DNA of 64,000 nt from Anaerolineae bacterium (GCA_025060615.1 JANXBS010000017.1:1-64000), one strand, 5' to 3'; numbered from the stretch's first letter, positions 1-9,217 are shown. The notes: a model not told the origin generated them from the sequence alone. Numbers and translations are program-made.

Positions 1-39
1 AAGCTCCACCACGTCCGTCTCCCACTGCCCGAAGAGCGC

Positions 40-531
40 GCTTCAATCCCCACCGATCCGCGAGAGGATACTGAAAGCCTGAAGATGATGGAGATCGACG
101 ACGCGCACACGTATGCTTCAATCCCCACCGATCCGCGAGAGGATACTGAAAGACGAAGGAGCTGTTGCGGCTGGTGCTGGACCGCAAGATGCTTCAATCC
201 CCACCGATCCGCGAGAGGATACTGAAAGCTGATACACTGCCGGGACTTCCAACAGCCGCAACAAAGCTTCAATCCCCACCGATCCGCGAGAGGATACTGA
301 AAGCCTCAAGAGGGTGCAGCGCGCCTCCGAGATCCTCCGATACGGCTTCAATCCCCACCGATCCGCGAGAGGATACTGAAAGACATAATGGGCAGTCTTA
401 TTGCTTCCGTCGGCATCCGCTTCAATCCCCACCGATCCGCGAGAGGATACTGAAAGTGATAGATACCTTCCCCCAGCACCCTTTTGGAGAATGGCTTCAA
501 TCCCCACCGATCCGCGAGGGGATACTGAAAG
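40..531. CRISPR. CRISPR array, 7 repeats and 6 spacers, continues past the left edge
   Basis: Seven 38-bp repeats begin at 40, 115, 191, 266, 345, 419 and 494. Each starts GCTTCAATCC and ends GGATACTGAAAG. The six complete spacers are 37, 38, 37, 41, 36 and 37 bp and show no similarity to each other. Bases 1-39 look like a further spacer, so the array extends outside the window. The repeat at 494-531 has one change (GAGAGG to GAGGGG), as often seen at the end away from the leader, which would put the leader to the left. Orientation is uncertain: the plus strand ends ACTGAAAG and the minus strand ends ATTGAAGC, and both resemble the 8-nt crRNA tags of type I and III systems. No cas gene lies in the window, so the type cannot be set. 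Confidence 0.97.
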
Positions 532-558
532 CGGAGATATCACAGATTTTGGCGATAG

Positions 559-984
559 TCATCCCGCTTCCTCCAGTGCCCGCAGAAATTCGGCAGGCCC
601 CACGATCCGGATGCCCTCAAAGTAACCGAGTACCAGCAATTCCTCGCCCCCGGTCACAATGTAATCTGCCCTGACTGCCACTGCTGCTTCCAGCACCATG
701 CTGTCTGTCTGGCCCCGACAAACCTCAATTTGTCGTTCGGGGACCACCGGGATACCGCATGTGAGAAGCAAAGCCACAACGGTTGCGATGTCGGTCTCCG
801 TAAAGTGATATTTGCAGCGGATGCGGGGAAGGGAAAAGACCGTGACCAGTTCTACCAAAATGGGGAAAGAATAGACTGCCTGATAGGCTCTATCCCGCAG
901 ATGGGTAACAATCGGAACTACGCTCCCCATGGGCTTGACGATGGCCCAGATAGGAATGCTGGTATCAATAACGGCGCAAATCAA
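559..984 (-). CDS. PIN-domain toxin-like protein (COG1569-like)
   Basis: A protein of about 141 residues with PIN-fold features: an early VIDTS strand with the first Asp, a conserved Glu in ILVELVTVF, and a third acidic residue in TDSMVLEAA followed by RADYIVTGGEELL. PIN proteins are usually metal-dependent RNases acting as toxins. Family members normally read TGD at the last motif; here it is TGG, so one metal ligand may be missing or moved. No ATG fits well. A TTG at 984 gives a normal PIN start (MICAVIDTS) and overlaps the end of the upstream small gene by 20 bases, as in toxin-antitoxin pairs. A longer form starting at 1041 would add residues unlike the family. The gene ends 27 bases from the CRISPR array. 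Confidence 0.7.
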   Translation of the reverse strand: MICAVIDTSIPIWAIVKPMGSVVPIVTHLRDRAYQAVYSFPILVELVTVFSLPRIRCKYHFTETDIATVVALLLTCGIPVVPERQIEVCRGQTDSMVLEAAVAVRADYIVTGGEELLVLGYFEGIRIVGPAEFLRALEEAG

Positions 985-1153
985 GGCGCTCTTTCGCTCC
1001 AGCCAGGTCGTGGACGACTTCTTCCTCGCTCCAGCAGGCATTTACTTCAGCCATCTTCGCCAGAAGGCTGTCAAATCGCCCCAGGATCTCCTGCTCCTGG
1101 AGTAGCTGAAAGCGCAGATAGTCCTCGTAGGGAATCCGGCGTAGCCTCCTCAT
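965..1153 (-). CDS. possible antitoxin partner of the PIN protein
   Basis: A 62-residue charged protein. Its C-terminal part (WSEEEVVHDLAGAKERL) resembles the helical, toxin-binding tail of small VapB-like antitoxins, and it overlaps the PIN gene by 20 bases, so the two are probably translationally coupled. No DNA-binding AbrB, RHH or Phd domain is recognisable. The ATG at 1153 has no Shine-Dalgarno sequence ahead of it (an AGGAGG lies just inside the frame), so the true start is uncertain. A neighbouring reading frame (1071-1256) is open further upstream, which leaves room for a longer or frameshifted ancestor. The role rests mainly on position. Confidence 0.5.
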   Translation of the reverse strand: MRRLRRIPYEDYLRFQLLQEQEILGRFDSLLAKMAEVNACWSEEEVVHDLAGAKERLDLRRY

Positions 1154-1351
1154 GTTCGATGGCGTAGGTATGGATCAGGGCGCAATAGAGTGCCATATGG
1201 AGCGCAGCCGGAATCCCCTTATCGGCAACCTGGGATGTACTTGACCACCCCTGCAAAAATATGTATCATCTTTCCCGCTCCCTCTCAGATGAACAGGAAA
1301 GCAAATCTCTAAACATTTCTCAAGTCTATAAGAAATAGTAATAAGGAAGTT

Positions 1352-3154
1352 ATGAAGGCCTTCTTTCGCTTTTTTCTAGCTTTGGTCCTTCTCTGGCTGC
1401 CACTGCTTGCACAAAGCGCTTCGGCACAGCCCACAGGGCAAACTTATACCGTCAACACGCTTTCAGACAACACGACGGACGACAACTTTTGCACCTTACG
1501 CGAGGCTATCCTTGCCGCAAATAACGCAAACCCCATCATTTACAATGGAAACTGTGGTGCACCGAGCAACGGTGATGATACCATCATTTTTGCCTTGAAC
1601 GGCACCATTACCCTCAGTACGAGGCTGCCGAGTGTTCAGGACGCCTCTACAACCGGGAAACTGACCATTGACGGCGATGGGGACATCGCTATCAGCGGGA
1701 ATAACAACCTACAGATCATGAGTGCGAGCATTGGCGCAAACCTCACCCTGAAAAACCTGACGATCACCCAATCAGGAGGCCCTTATCTCGGCTCCGGCCT
1801 ATTCAATAACCGCGGAACGGTGAGCCTCATCAATGTGACCTTCTCCGACAACAAAGGGCAAGCGATTTACAACTGGTTAGGAACGTTAGACATTCGGGGC
1901 AGCACTTTCCACAATAACGAAGAGAGTGTAGTAATTCGTAGCGACATGGGCGTAGTGAACGTGAAAGACAGCCGCTTTTTCAATAACCGCAAAGGGGTAA
2001 TTCGTATCGATGGAAGCGCGGAGAATGTGAGCATACTGAATGTGAAAGACAGCATATTTTCCAATAACGAGACCTCTGGCTCCGGAGGGGCTATTGATCT
2101 TTACTTAGCTGAGGCGACCATTGAGGACACCCGCTTCTCAAACAACACAGCAGCCGGAGGCGGTGGCGCTATCCAAGCTGTCGGAAGTAAACTAACGCTC
2201 ACCCGGGCCGAGTTCTCTAATAACAAGGCTAGAAACGGCGGGGCTCTCCATATCCTCGCCGGCGGCAGCCCAACCCGAATGAGCGAGGTAGCGATCCGCG
2301 AGAGCACCTTTGCGGGCAACGAAGCCTCAGAAGGCGGAGCCATTGACCTTTACGGCAAGCTCGACATAGCCTCTTGCCAGTTCTCCGGCAACAAGGCAAA
2401 AGCCACCGGCCCCAACACGGGGAAAGGCGGCGGAATTCAGAGCCGGCCTGGGAGCACGTTAAGCGTGGATGGCAGCTACTTCTTGAACAATCAAGCGGAC
2501 GTAAGGGGCGGTGCTCTGGTCAATAACGGCACAATGACCGTTCGAGAAAGCGCTTTCTTGGGCAATCAAGCTAATTATGGTGGAGGGATCGCCAACATCA
2601 ACGGCAAAGGTACAATCGTCAATAGCACTCTTGCCAATAACGATGGCACCTCCGGCGATGGCATCTATGCCCAGGGAGAGGAACTGAAGGTGATCAACAG
2701 CACCGTCTCCGGCAACAACGGCCAGGGCATTCGCCTAGAGAGCGGGACGTTGATCCTCCAAAACACCATTGTCGCTAACCATGCTGACGGCGATTGCATC
2801 AAGACCGGCGGTTCGCTGAGCGACAGCCGTCACAACCTGATCGAAAGCAGCATATATATATATACATGCGGGTTGAGCCATGGGAGCGACGGCAACCTTG
2901 TGGGACGCGATCCTCAACTCGGCTCGCTAACCGGTTCACCTGCTTATCTGCCCCTGCAGGTGGACAGCCCCGCAATTGATGCCGGGGACAACACAATTTG
3001 CGCCAGCTCGCTCGTCAACAATCGATCGCAAAACGGGGTGACCCGCCCTGTGGACGGCGATGGGAACGGAGTAGCCGTCTGCGACATCGGAGCTTATGAG
3101 CTTGCCCAGGGGATAACCCGGCTTTTCCTACCTTTGATCACGCGCTCACCCTAG
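1352..3154 (+). CDS. secreted parallel beta-helix protein with CTLREAI start motif
   Basis: A 600-residue exported protein. Residues 1-26 form a signal peptide (hydrophobic core LALVLLWLPLLAQ, likely cut after ASA). The mature protein begins with a CTLREAILAAN segment, the signature seen at the start of many bacterial polymorphic beta-helix proteins. It then repeats short strands of the type FSNN and GGAI that build a right-handed parallel beta-helix. Near the end is SPAIDAGDN followed by DIGAYE, the usual closing block of choice-of-anchor Q proteins, and the chain ends ITRLFLPLITRSP. Such proteins are surface adhesins or polysaccharide-binding or -cleaving proteins; no catalytic motif is visible. 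The start has AAGGAAG eight bases upstream. A TA run at 2852-2864 lies inside the frame. Confidence 0.85.
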   Translation: MKAFFRFFLALVLLWLPLLAQSASAQPTGQTYTVNTLSDNTTDDNFCTLREAILAANNANPIIYNGNCGAPSNGDDTIIFALNGTITLSTRLPSVQDASTTGKLTIDGDGDIAISGNNNLQIMSASIGANLTLKNLTITQSGGPYLGSGLFNNRGTVSLINVTFSDNKGQAIYNWLGTLDIRGSTFHNNEESVVIRSDMGVVNVKDSRFFNNRKGVIRIDGSAENVSILNVKDSIFSNNETSGSGGAIDLYLAEATIEDTRFSNNTAAGGGGAIQAVGSKLTLTRAEFSNNKARNGGALHILAGGSPTRMSEVAIRESTFAGNEASEGGAIDLYGKLDIASCQFSGNKAKATGPNTGKGGGIQSRPGSTLSVDGSYFLNNQADVRGGALVNNGTMTVRESAFLGNQANYGGGIANINGKGTIVNSTLANNDGTSGDGIYAQGEELKVINSTVSGNNGQGIRLESGTLILQNTIVANHADGDCIKTGGSLSDSRHNLIESSIYIYTCGLSHGSDGNLVGRDPQLGSLTGSPAYLPLQVDSPAIDAGDNTICASSLVNNRSQNGVTRPVDGDGNGVAVCDIGAYELAQGITRLFLPLITRSP

Positions 3155-3251
3155 GAAGTCTGCAATCACCCTAGAGAGAGGCTCGTGCTAAGCCAATCCC
3201 TTGCTCGATCTCTTTCACTCGCCCGGAACTATCGGTCATCCAGGAGCCTCC

Positions 3252-3824
3252 ATGGCCCGACAGGTCCTGTTCGAGCACCGTACATCTACTGGCCAACTCA
3301 TTCGCATCATCCAGGGCGACCTCACTGAGGAGCCGGTAGATGCCATTGTCAACGCTGCCAACGAATACCTGACCCACGGCGGTGGCGTCGCTGGCGCCAT
3401 CGCCCGCAAGGGTGGTCCCGAAATCCAAGCCGAAAGTGATCGCTGGGTACGCGAACACGGCCCAGTCCGCACAGGCACCGCTGCTATTACCACCGCCGGC
3501 CGCCTCCCCGCCCGCTACGTCATCCACGCCGTTGGCCCTATCTGGCGCAACCGCGGCGACGAGGATGCCCTCTTAGCCTCTGCGGTCACCTCGGCGCTGA
3601 CCCTGGCCGCCGAACACGAGGTCCGCTCCATCTCGCTGCCTGCCATCTCCTCCGGTATCTTCGGCTTCCCCAAACCTCGGGCGGCGCGGGTCATCTTAGA
3701 TGCCGTAGACACCTTCCTGCAAGCTCACCCTGACGGCCCGATCCAAGAGGTGAACCTGTGCAACATAGATGACCTGACGGCGCGCCTGTTCCTAGAGGAG
3801 GCGCAGCGACGCTATCATCAATGA
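3252..3824 (+). CDS. macro-domain protein (ADP-ribose-1''-phosphate phosphatase or deacetylase type)
   Basis: A 190-residue protein formed by one macro domain. The ADP-ribose-binding signature is clear: GDLTEEPVDAIVNAANEYL, then GGGVAGAIARKGG, then SLPAISSGIFGFPK. Macro domains of this type hydrolyse ADP-ribose phosphate, O-acetyl-ADP-ribose or protein mono-ADP-ribosylation in the cytoplasm. The ATG at 3252 is chosen because AGGAG lies 6 bases upstream and the protein then starts at the usual place. An in-frame start at 3201 would add 17 unrelated residues. No clear operon partner; the next gene has its own promoter. Confidence 0.9.
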   Translation: MARQVLFEHRTSTGQLIRIIQGDLTEEPVDAIVNAANEYLTHGGGVAGAIARKGGPEIQAESDRWVREHGPVRTGTAAITTAGRLPARYVIHAVGPIWRNRGDEDALLASAVTSALTLAAEHEVRSISLPAISSGIFGFPKPRAARVILDAVDTFLQAHPDGPIQEVNLCNIDDLTARLFLEEAQRRYHQ

Positions 3825-3854
3825 GCGCGACGGACCTCAGCTTGGACACCCGTC

Positions 3855-3883
3855 TGGACAGCCGGTGGGTCTTCGGCTATAAT
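3855..3883 (+). promoter_or_regulatory. sigma70-type promoter of the glnE-like gene
   Basis: TGGACA (3855-3860), a 17-bp spacer and a perfect TATAAT (3878-3883). Transcription should begin near 3890, only a few bases before the ATG at 3894, so the message is probably leaderless. The ATG at 3882 overlaps the -10 box and cannot lie in this transcript. Confidence 0.7.
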
Positions 3884-3893
3884 GCCCCTACAT

Positions 3894-6800
3894 ATGGACA
3901 CACCAAATGCCGATCATCGTGATCCGTTGCGCAAGGGATTGGGTGACGACGAAGCGCTCAGATCGCTCGCATCGGTTCGGGTGGCTGATGGGCATGCCGC
4001 CAAACATCGCCTGTATCGTCTGGCTGAAGCCTCTGAAACATGCCGCGCGCTCGATCAATGCCTTCCCGCCTTGCTGGCCGCCCTCAGCGACATCGCGGAC
4101 CCTGATCGCGTCTTGGTAAACCTGGAGCGGCTCGCCCACAGCGTGACGGATCGGCATGCCCTCTTCCAATACTTGGCCCAGAACCCGCGTGCCATTGAGA
4201 TCCTGGTGACCCTCTTTGCAGGCAGCCAGTTCCTCACCGAGATCTTGCTGCGCAACCCCAACGCCCTCCCACGGCTGGTCGAGTACAAGCGCCTGGCCCG
4301 CCTGAAGAGCGTGGGACAACTCGCCGCCGAAGCCCAGGCGGCTCTAGCGCCCTATACGGCAGTGGATGATCAGCTCGACGCGCTACGACGCTTTCAGCGC
4401 TGGGAGCTGTTGCGCATCGGCGCGTGCGACCTGCTTGGCCTGCTCGATTTACCCAGTGTGACCGCCCAACTCTCATGCCTGGCCGACAGCCTGGTCCGCG
4501 TGTGTCTTATCATCGCCGCCCAACAGACCCACACCGCTGTGGATGGCTTCGCCGTCCTTGCGATGGGAAAACTAGGAGGCGGAGAGCTGAACTACAGCTC
4601 AGATATTGATCTACTGTTCATCGCCGCATCGCAGGCTTCGGCATATCATGCGCTTGGCCAGCAGCTGATCGAGGCGCTAACCCGCGTTACCTCTGAAGGA
4701 TTCCTCTACCGGGTGGACATGCGGTTGCGCCCCTGGGGGACCAGCGGCGCGCTGGTCACCTCACGAGACGGATACATCTCTTATCTGCGCCGTCATGCTC
4801 GGCTGTGGGAAAAACAGGCCCTTCTCAAAGCGCGCGTGATCGCCGGCGACGAGAAAATCGGAAACGAGTTCCTGCGCCAGGCAGAGCCATTGCTCTTCAA
4901 TTGCGCTCGCGAGGAAATCCGCGCCGACGTCCGAGCGCTCAAACAGCGCATCGAGGCAGAGCTGCGCCGAAATGGAGGGGGATGGGGCGAAGTCAAGCTG
5001 GGCATCGGCTCCATCCGCGATGTCGAGTTCGTCGTCCAATATCTGCAACTGATCCACGGTGGGCAGTGTCCCCATGTGCGCAGCCCTAACACGCTTGACG
5101 CCCTTGTGCGGCTGTTCGCCGCCGGCTTCCTCTCGGCCGCCGATTACCGGGTGCTAGTTGATGGGTATACGTTCCTGCGCACGGTGGAACATCACCTGCA
5201 GATGATGCACTACCGGCAAACGCATCGGCTGCCCGATGACCACGAACAATTGACTCAACTCGCCCTACGACTGGGCTTCGAGGGAAGCTTGGCCGGCGCT
5301 CGCTTCCTTACCCGCTACCAGCAGCACACCGCGGCGATCCGCGCGGTGTACGAACGTTATCTGGAGGCTGAAGACCCCATGGCACCAGACCCACCGGCTC
5401 ATCCTCCCATCCCCAACAGCTATCACCACCTGGCGCGCATGGACCCCTCTTACGCGACGACGTTCAGCGCTGAGGAAATCCGACATCATAGCGAGTTGGC
5501 CGAGCGGCTCAACGATGAACATCTGGTGGAGGTGGAAGCCATCCCGCTGGATGATCGGCGTTGGCGCGTCACCATTGTGGCTTACGACTACTTGGGCGAG
5601 CTCTCACTGATCTGCGGGCTACTGTTCGTGTACGGCTTCAACATCCTGGATGGCGACATCTTCACTTACGAGCCGGCCACCGCCTCGACAGTTTCAACCA
5701 TCTCAGGCTATCGGACCCGACGACGACGTCCCTCACCAACAGCGGACACGCGACGGAAAATCGTGGACGTGTTCACTGTACGATCAGAGCTGGCCGAAAT
5801 CCCGGCTGATATCTGGGCGCGCTATACAGATGATCTAGCTGCCCTGCTGCGAGAGCTCCAGGCCGGCCGGCAGCGAGAGGCGCAGGGCGCTTTGGCCAAA
5901 CGGATCGCCACCGCCCTGCGCGAGGCCCCCGGTACCACGGCCACGCTCTACCCAGTGGACATCGAGATCGACAACTCCAGCTCCGAGCGGTACACGGTCC
6001 TCCACATTGACGCTCCCGATACCATTGGCTTCCTTTACGAGTTCACCAACGCCCTAGCGCTCAACGGCATCTATATCGCCCGGGTAACGGTGAGTTCCGT
6101 GGGCGCGCGAGTGCGAGACACCCTCTACGTCACCGATGCGCGTGGGCAAAAGATCATTTCCCCCAACAAGCAACGCGAGCTACGCGCTGCCACAGTTCTG
6201 GTGAAACATTTCACCCGGCTGCTACCCCACTCGCCCAACCCCGAACTGGCCTTGTTACACTTCCAAGAGCTCCTCGGGCAACTGTTCGCGCGCCCCAATT
6301 GGCCGGACGAGCTCGTCTCACTAGAACGGCCCGAGGTCCTGGAGGCGCTTGCCCGTCTACTCGGCGTCAGCGATTTCTTGTGGGATGACTTCCTGCGCAT
6401 GCAGTACGACAACCTGTTCCCGCTCGTGCGCGACGTAGGCGCGTTGGCTGTGGCCAAGCCCAAAGCCCAGCTGCAGGCCGAGCTAGAGGCCGCGCTGCAA
6501 GCGGCCCCCGATTATGAGGCCCGACGGGCAGCTCTGAACGCCTTCAAAGACCGCGAGATGTTCCGCATTGACATGCGGTACATCCTGGGGCACATCACGG
6601 AATTCGGCCAATTCTCGGCAGAGCTGTCTGACCTCGCCGAGGCCGTCGTGGACGCGGCCTATCGCCTTTGCCATGAAAAATTGCAAGCTCAGTTCGGGAC
6701 GCCTTGCCTCGAGGACGGCGCGCCCTGTCCAATCGCTGTTTGCGGGCTGGGCAAGTGCGGTGGACGGGAGCTAGGGTTCGCCTCGGACATCGAGCTGATG

Positions 6801-7577
6801 TTTATCTACGCTGGCAACGGTCAGACCACCGGCCCTCATGTCATCACCACGGCCGAGTTCCTTGAGAAGCTGGTCCAGGAGTTCCTGCAGACGATCCAAG
6901 CGAAGCGGGAAGGCATCTTCGAGATAGATCTGCGGCTGCGCCCGTATGGGCGGATGGGCAGCCTGGCAGTGTCGCTGGAGGCCTTTCGACGTTATTTCGG
7001 CCCGGGCGGGCCGGCGTGGGCCTACGAGCGACAGGCGTTGGTAAAGCTACGCCCCATTGCCGGCGATGAGGCGCTGGGCCGGCAGATCGTAGCCCTGCGC
7101 GATGAATTCGTCTACAGCGGCGAGCCTTTCGATGTCGCTGCCATGCGCGCCATGCGCGAGCGCCAGCTTCGCCATCTCGTGGCCGGCGGCACCATCAACG
7201 CCAAGTTCAGCCCTGGGGGGTTGGTAGACCTGGAATATCTAGTACAGGGTTTGCAGATACAACATGGCCACCGCGACCCCACCCTGCGTCTGACCAATAC
7301 ACGCGAGGCGATGGCAGCACTGGCAGCGGCGGGGATCCTCTCGCCGGAGGACTACGCACGGCTGCGCGAGGCGCATATCTTCCTGCGCCGGCTGATCAAC
7401 GCGCTGCGCATGGTGCGCGGCAACGCCCGAGACCTGACCATCCCTCCGCCCACCAGTGAGGAGTTCGCATTCCTGGCTCGCCGCTTGGGATACGGAAGCG
7501 AACTCGCCCGGCTCCAAGAAGACTTAACCCGACATACCACAGCGGTGCAGGAGCTGAGCGTGAAGCTACTGGGATAG
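3894..7577 (+). CDS. glnE: glutamine synthetase adenylyltransferase-like protein with two internal ACT domains
   Basis: A 1227-residue protein. Domain order: nucleotidyltransferase 1 (AMGKLGGGELNYSSDIDL, about 219-240), GlnD/GlnE linker helices (GIGSIRDVEFVVQYLQ, about 365-385), an ACT-like domain (about 540-600, YDYLGELSLICGLLFVYGFN), a second ACT domain (about 699-750, DAPDTIGFLYEFTNALALNG), nucleotidyltransferase 2 (CGLGKCGGRELGFASDIEL, about 946-970) and a second linker block (about 1100-1124). The two half-enzymes match the adenylyl-removing and adenylyl-transferring halves of GlnE, which modify glutamine synthetase. The E. coli enzyme has about 945 residues and no ACT domains; the extra 280 residues here are the ACT pair, resembling GlnD. 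The second catalytic motif is DxE instead of DxD. glnA follows 135 bases downstream. Start at 3894 because 3882 lies in the -10 box. Confidence 0.88.
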   Translation: MDTPNADHRDPLRKGLGDDEALRSLASVRVADGHAAKHRLYRLAEASETCRALDQCLPALLAALSDIADPDRVLVNLERLAHSVTDRHALFQYLAQNPRAIEILVTLFAGSQFLTEILLRNPNALPRLVEYKRLARLKSVGQLAAEAQAALAPYTAVDDQLDALRRFQRWELLRIGACDLLGLLDLPSVTAQLSCLADSLVRVCLIIAAQQTHTAVDGFAVLAMGKLGGGELNYSSDIDLLFIAASQASAYHALGQQLIEALTRVTSEGFLYRVDMRLRPWGTSGALVTSRDGYISYLRRHARLWEKQALLKARVIAGDEKIGNEFLRQAEPLLFNCAREEIRADVRALKQRIEAELRRNGGGWGEVKLGIGSIRDVEFVVQYLQLIHGGQCPHVRSPNTLDALVRLFAAGFLSAADYRVLVDGYTFLRTVEHHLQMMHYRQTHRLPDDHEQLTQLALRLGFEGSLAGARFLTRYQQHTAAIRAVYERYLEAEDPMAPDPPAHPPIPNSYHHLARMDPSYATTFSAEEIRHHSELAERLNDEHLVEVEAIPLDDRRWRVTIVAYDYLGELSLICGLLFVYGFNILDGDIFTYEPATASTVSTISGYRTRRRRPSPTADTRRKIVDVFTVRSELAEIPADIWARYTDDLAALLRELQAGRQREAQGALAKRIATALREAPGTTATLYPVDIEIDNSSSERYTVLHIDAPDTIGFLYEFTNALALNGIYIARVTVSSVGARVRDTLYVTDARGQKIISPNKQRELRAATVLVKHFTRLLPHSPNPELALLHFQELLGQLFARPNWPDELVSLERPEVLEALARLLGVSDFLWDDFLRMQYDNLFPLVRDVGALAVAKPKAQLQAELEAALQAAPDYEARRAALNAFKDREMFRIDMRYILGHITEFGQFSAELSDLAEAVVDAAYRLCHEKLQAQFGTPCLEDGAPCPIAVCGLGKCGGRELGFASDIELMFIYAGNGQTTGPHVITTAEFLEKLVQEFLQTIQAKREGIFEIDLRLRPYGRMGSLAVSLEAFRRYFGPGGPAWAYERQALVKLRPIAGDEALGRQIVALRDEFVYSGEPFDVAAMRAMRERQLRHLVAGGTINAKFSPGGLVDLEYLVQGLQIQHGHRDPTLRLTNTREAMAALAAAGILSPEDYARLREAHIFLRRLINALRMVRGNARDLTIPPPTSEEFAFLARRLGYGSELARLQEDLTRHTTAVQELSVKLLG

Positions 7578-7633
7578 GCTAGGATTTATGCACCTTGTAC
7601 AAACGCCCTGTCGCGATTTTGGCCACTCTATGG

Positions 7634-7663
7634 TTGGCAAACCGCCATCCCCCGCGGTATAGT
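7634..7663 (+). promoter_or_regulatory. candidate promoter of glnA
   Basis: TTGGCA (7634-7639), an 18-bp spacer and TATAGT (7658-7663), about 50 bases before the glnA start. It would let glnA be expressed apart from the glnE-like gene. Confidence 0.5.
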
Positions 7664-7712
7664 GCTCAGGTAAAAATTTTACGAGAATCCGTTGGGCGAA
7701 AGGAGCGTCGAG

Positions 7713-9143
7713 ATGCCACTTCAGTGTCACACCCCAGAGGATGTTTTGGCCGTCATCCGAGAACGGGATATCCAAATCGTAGATGTCCGCTTCATTGACA
7801 TGCCCGGTATCTGGCAGCACTTCTCAGTGCCGGCCAAGGCATTTGATATGAGCGCCTTCACCGAGGGCCTTGGGTTTGACGGGTCATCTATCCGCGGCTT
7901 CCAGCAGATCCAAGAAAGCGACATGCTGTTGGTCCCCGACCCGACCACTGCCTTCTTGGATCCTTTCACCGCCGTGCCGACGCTGGTGCTCATCTGCAAC
8001 GTGCGCGATCCGATCACCCGCCAGAACTACACCCGGGATCCGCGCTACATCGCGCAGAAGGCAGAGGCATACCTCCGGAGCACAGGCATTGCAGATGTCA
8101 GCTACTGGGGTCCCGAGGCCGAATTCTTCGTCTTCAATGACATCCGCTACGGACAGGACGTCAACTACGGCTTCTACTATATTGACTCGATCGAAGGAAG
8201 CTGGAACACCGGTAAGGAAGAAAACCCCAACCTCGGCTACAAACCCCGCATTAAGGAGGGATACTTCCCGGTGCCGCCCAGCGATGTCTTACAGGACATC
8301 CGCACCCAAATGGTGCTGACCATGATCGAAGCGGGCATCGAGGTCGAGGCGCATCACCATGAGGTGGCCACTGGCGGGCAATGCGAAATTGATATGCGCT
8401 TCTGCACCCTGACCCAGATGGCCGACAATCTGATCAAGTACAAGTACATCGTGAAGAACGTTGCCCGCAAGAACGGCATGACGGCCACCTTCATGCCTAA
8501 GCCGCTCTTCGGCGATAACGGCTCAGGCATGCACTGCCATCAGAGCCTTTGGAAGGACGGCGTGAACCTGTTCTATGATGAAAACGGCTACGCCGGTCTA
8601 AGCCAGTTGGCTCTCTATTATATCGGCGGCATCCTTAAGCACGCGGCGGCTCTACTCGCCTTCTGCGCGCCAACGGTTAACTCATACCACCGCCTGGTAC
8701 CAGGCTTTGAGGCGCCGATCAACCTGGTATACTCGCAGCGCAACCGTTCCGCCTGTTGCCGTATCCCTATGTACTCGCAGAATCCAAAATCAAAGCGCGT
8801 AGAGGTGCGCTTCCCAGACCCCTCGTGCAACGGCTATCTGGCCTTCGCCGCGATGTTAATGGCCGGCCTCGACGGCATCCAGAATCAGATTGACCCCGGT
8901 GAGCCTATCGACAAGGACCTGTATGACCTGCCACCGGAAGAAGCCGCGCGCGTCAAGTCCACTCCTGGTTCCCTGTCCGAAGTGCTCGACGCGCTAGAGG
9001 CAGATCACGAGTTTCTGCTGAAAGGGGATGTCTTCACGCCGGACGTGATCGAGGTTTGGCTGGAGTACAAGCGCACTCGCGAGGTGGACCCGATCCGCCT
9101 ACGCCCCCATCCGTACGAGTTCCACCTGTACTTCGATATCTGA
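7713..9143 (+). CDS. glnA: type I glutamine synthetase
   Basis: A 476-residue cytoplasmic enzyme forming glutamine from glutamate, ammonia and ATP. Family blocks are present: FDGSSIRGF near the N-terminus, [10 protein letters not shown], the ATP-binding [17 protein letters not shown], and the [20 protein letters not shown] block. The adenylylation loop reads [11 protein letters not shown] with the target tyrosine at residue 404, so the protein can be a substrate of the GlnE-like protein encoded just upstream. The ATG at 7713 is preceded by AAAGGAG; an in-frame TTG at 7692 would place this ribosome site inside the gene. A hairpin follows the stop codon. Confidence 0.97.
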   Translation: MPLQCHTPEDVLAVIRERDIQIVDVRFIDMPGIWQHFSVPAKAFDMSAFTEGLGFDGSSIRGFQQIQESDMLLVPDPTTAFLDPFTAVPTLVLICNVRDPITRQNYTRDPRYIAQKAEAYLRSTGIADVSYWGPEAEFFVFNDIRYGQDVNYGFYYIDSIEGSWNTGKEENPNLGYKPRIKEGYFPVPPSDVLQDIRTQMVLTMIEAGIEVEAHHHEVATGGQCEIDMRFCTLTQMADNLIKYKYIVKNVARKNGMTATFMPKPLFGDNGSGMHCHQSLWKDGVNLFYDENGYAGLSQLALYYIGGILKHAAALLAFCAPTVNSYHRLVPGFEAPINLVYSQRNRSACCRIPMYSQNPKSKRVEVRFPDPSCNGYLAFAAMLMAGLDGIQNQIDPGEPIDKDLYDLPPEEAARVKSTPGSLSEVLDALEADHEFLLKGDVFTPDVIEVWLEYKRTREVDPIRLRPHPYEFHLYFDI

Positions 9144-9150
9144 TCCACCT

Positions 9151-9178
9151 CGATGGGACGGGAGCACCCGTCCCATCG
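9151..9178 (+). terminator. hairpin after glnA
   Basis: CGATGGGACGGG and its exact complement enclose a 4-base loop just after the glnA stop. The T-tract is poor (GGCCATTTG), so termination may be partial. It also separates glnA from the thrS promoter. Confidence 0.6.
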
Positions 9179-9183
9179 GCCAT

Positions 9184-9211
9184 TTGACAACTTCCTCATA
9201 CTGGCTATACT
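9184..9211 (+). promoter_or_regulatory. promoter of the thrS leader
   Basis: TTGACA (9184-9189), a 16-bp spacer and TATACT (9206-9211). The transcript would start near 9218, at the beginning of the T-box leader. Confidence 0.65.
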
Positions 9212-9217
9212 TCACTA

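Noticed and set aside
118-674. Open frames across the CRISPR array
   Set aside because: They consist of translated repeats and spacers; no coding signal.
2852-2864. TA run as a phase-variation switch in the beta-helix gene
   Set aside because: Only about six units, deep in the gene, and the frame is intact; no further evidence.
3882-3896. ATG at 3882 as start of the glnE-like gene
   Set aside because: It overlaps the TATAAT box, so it cannot be part of the transcript from this promoter.
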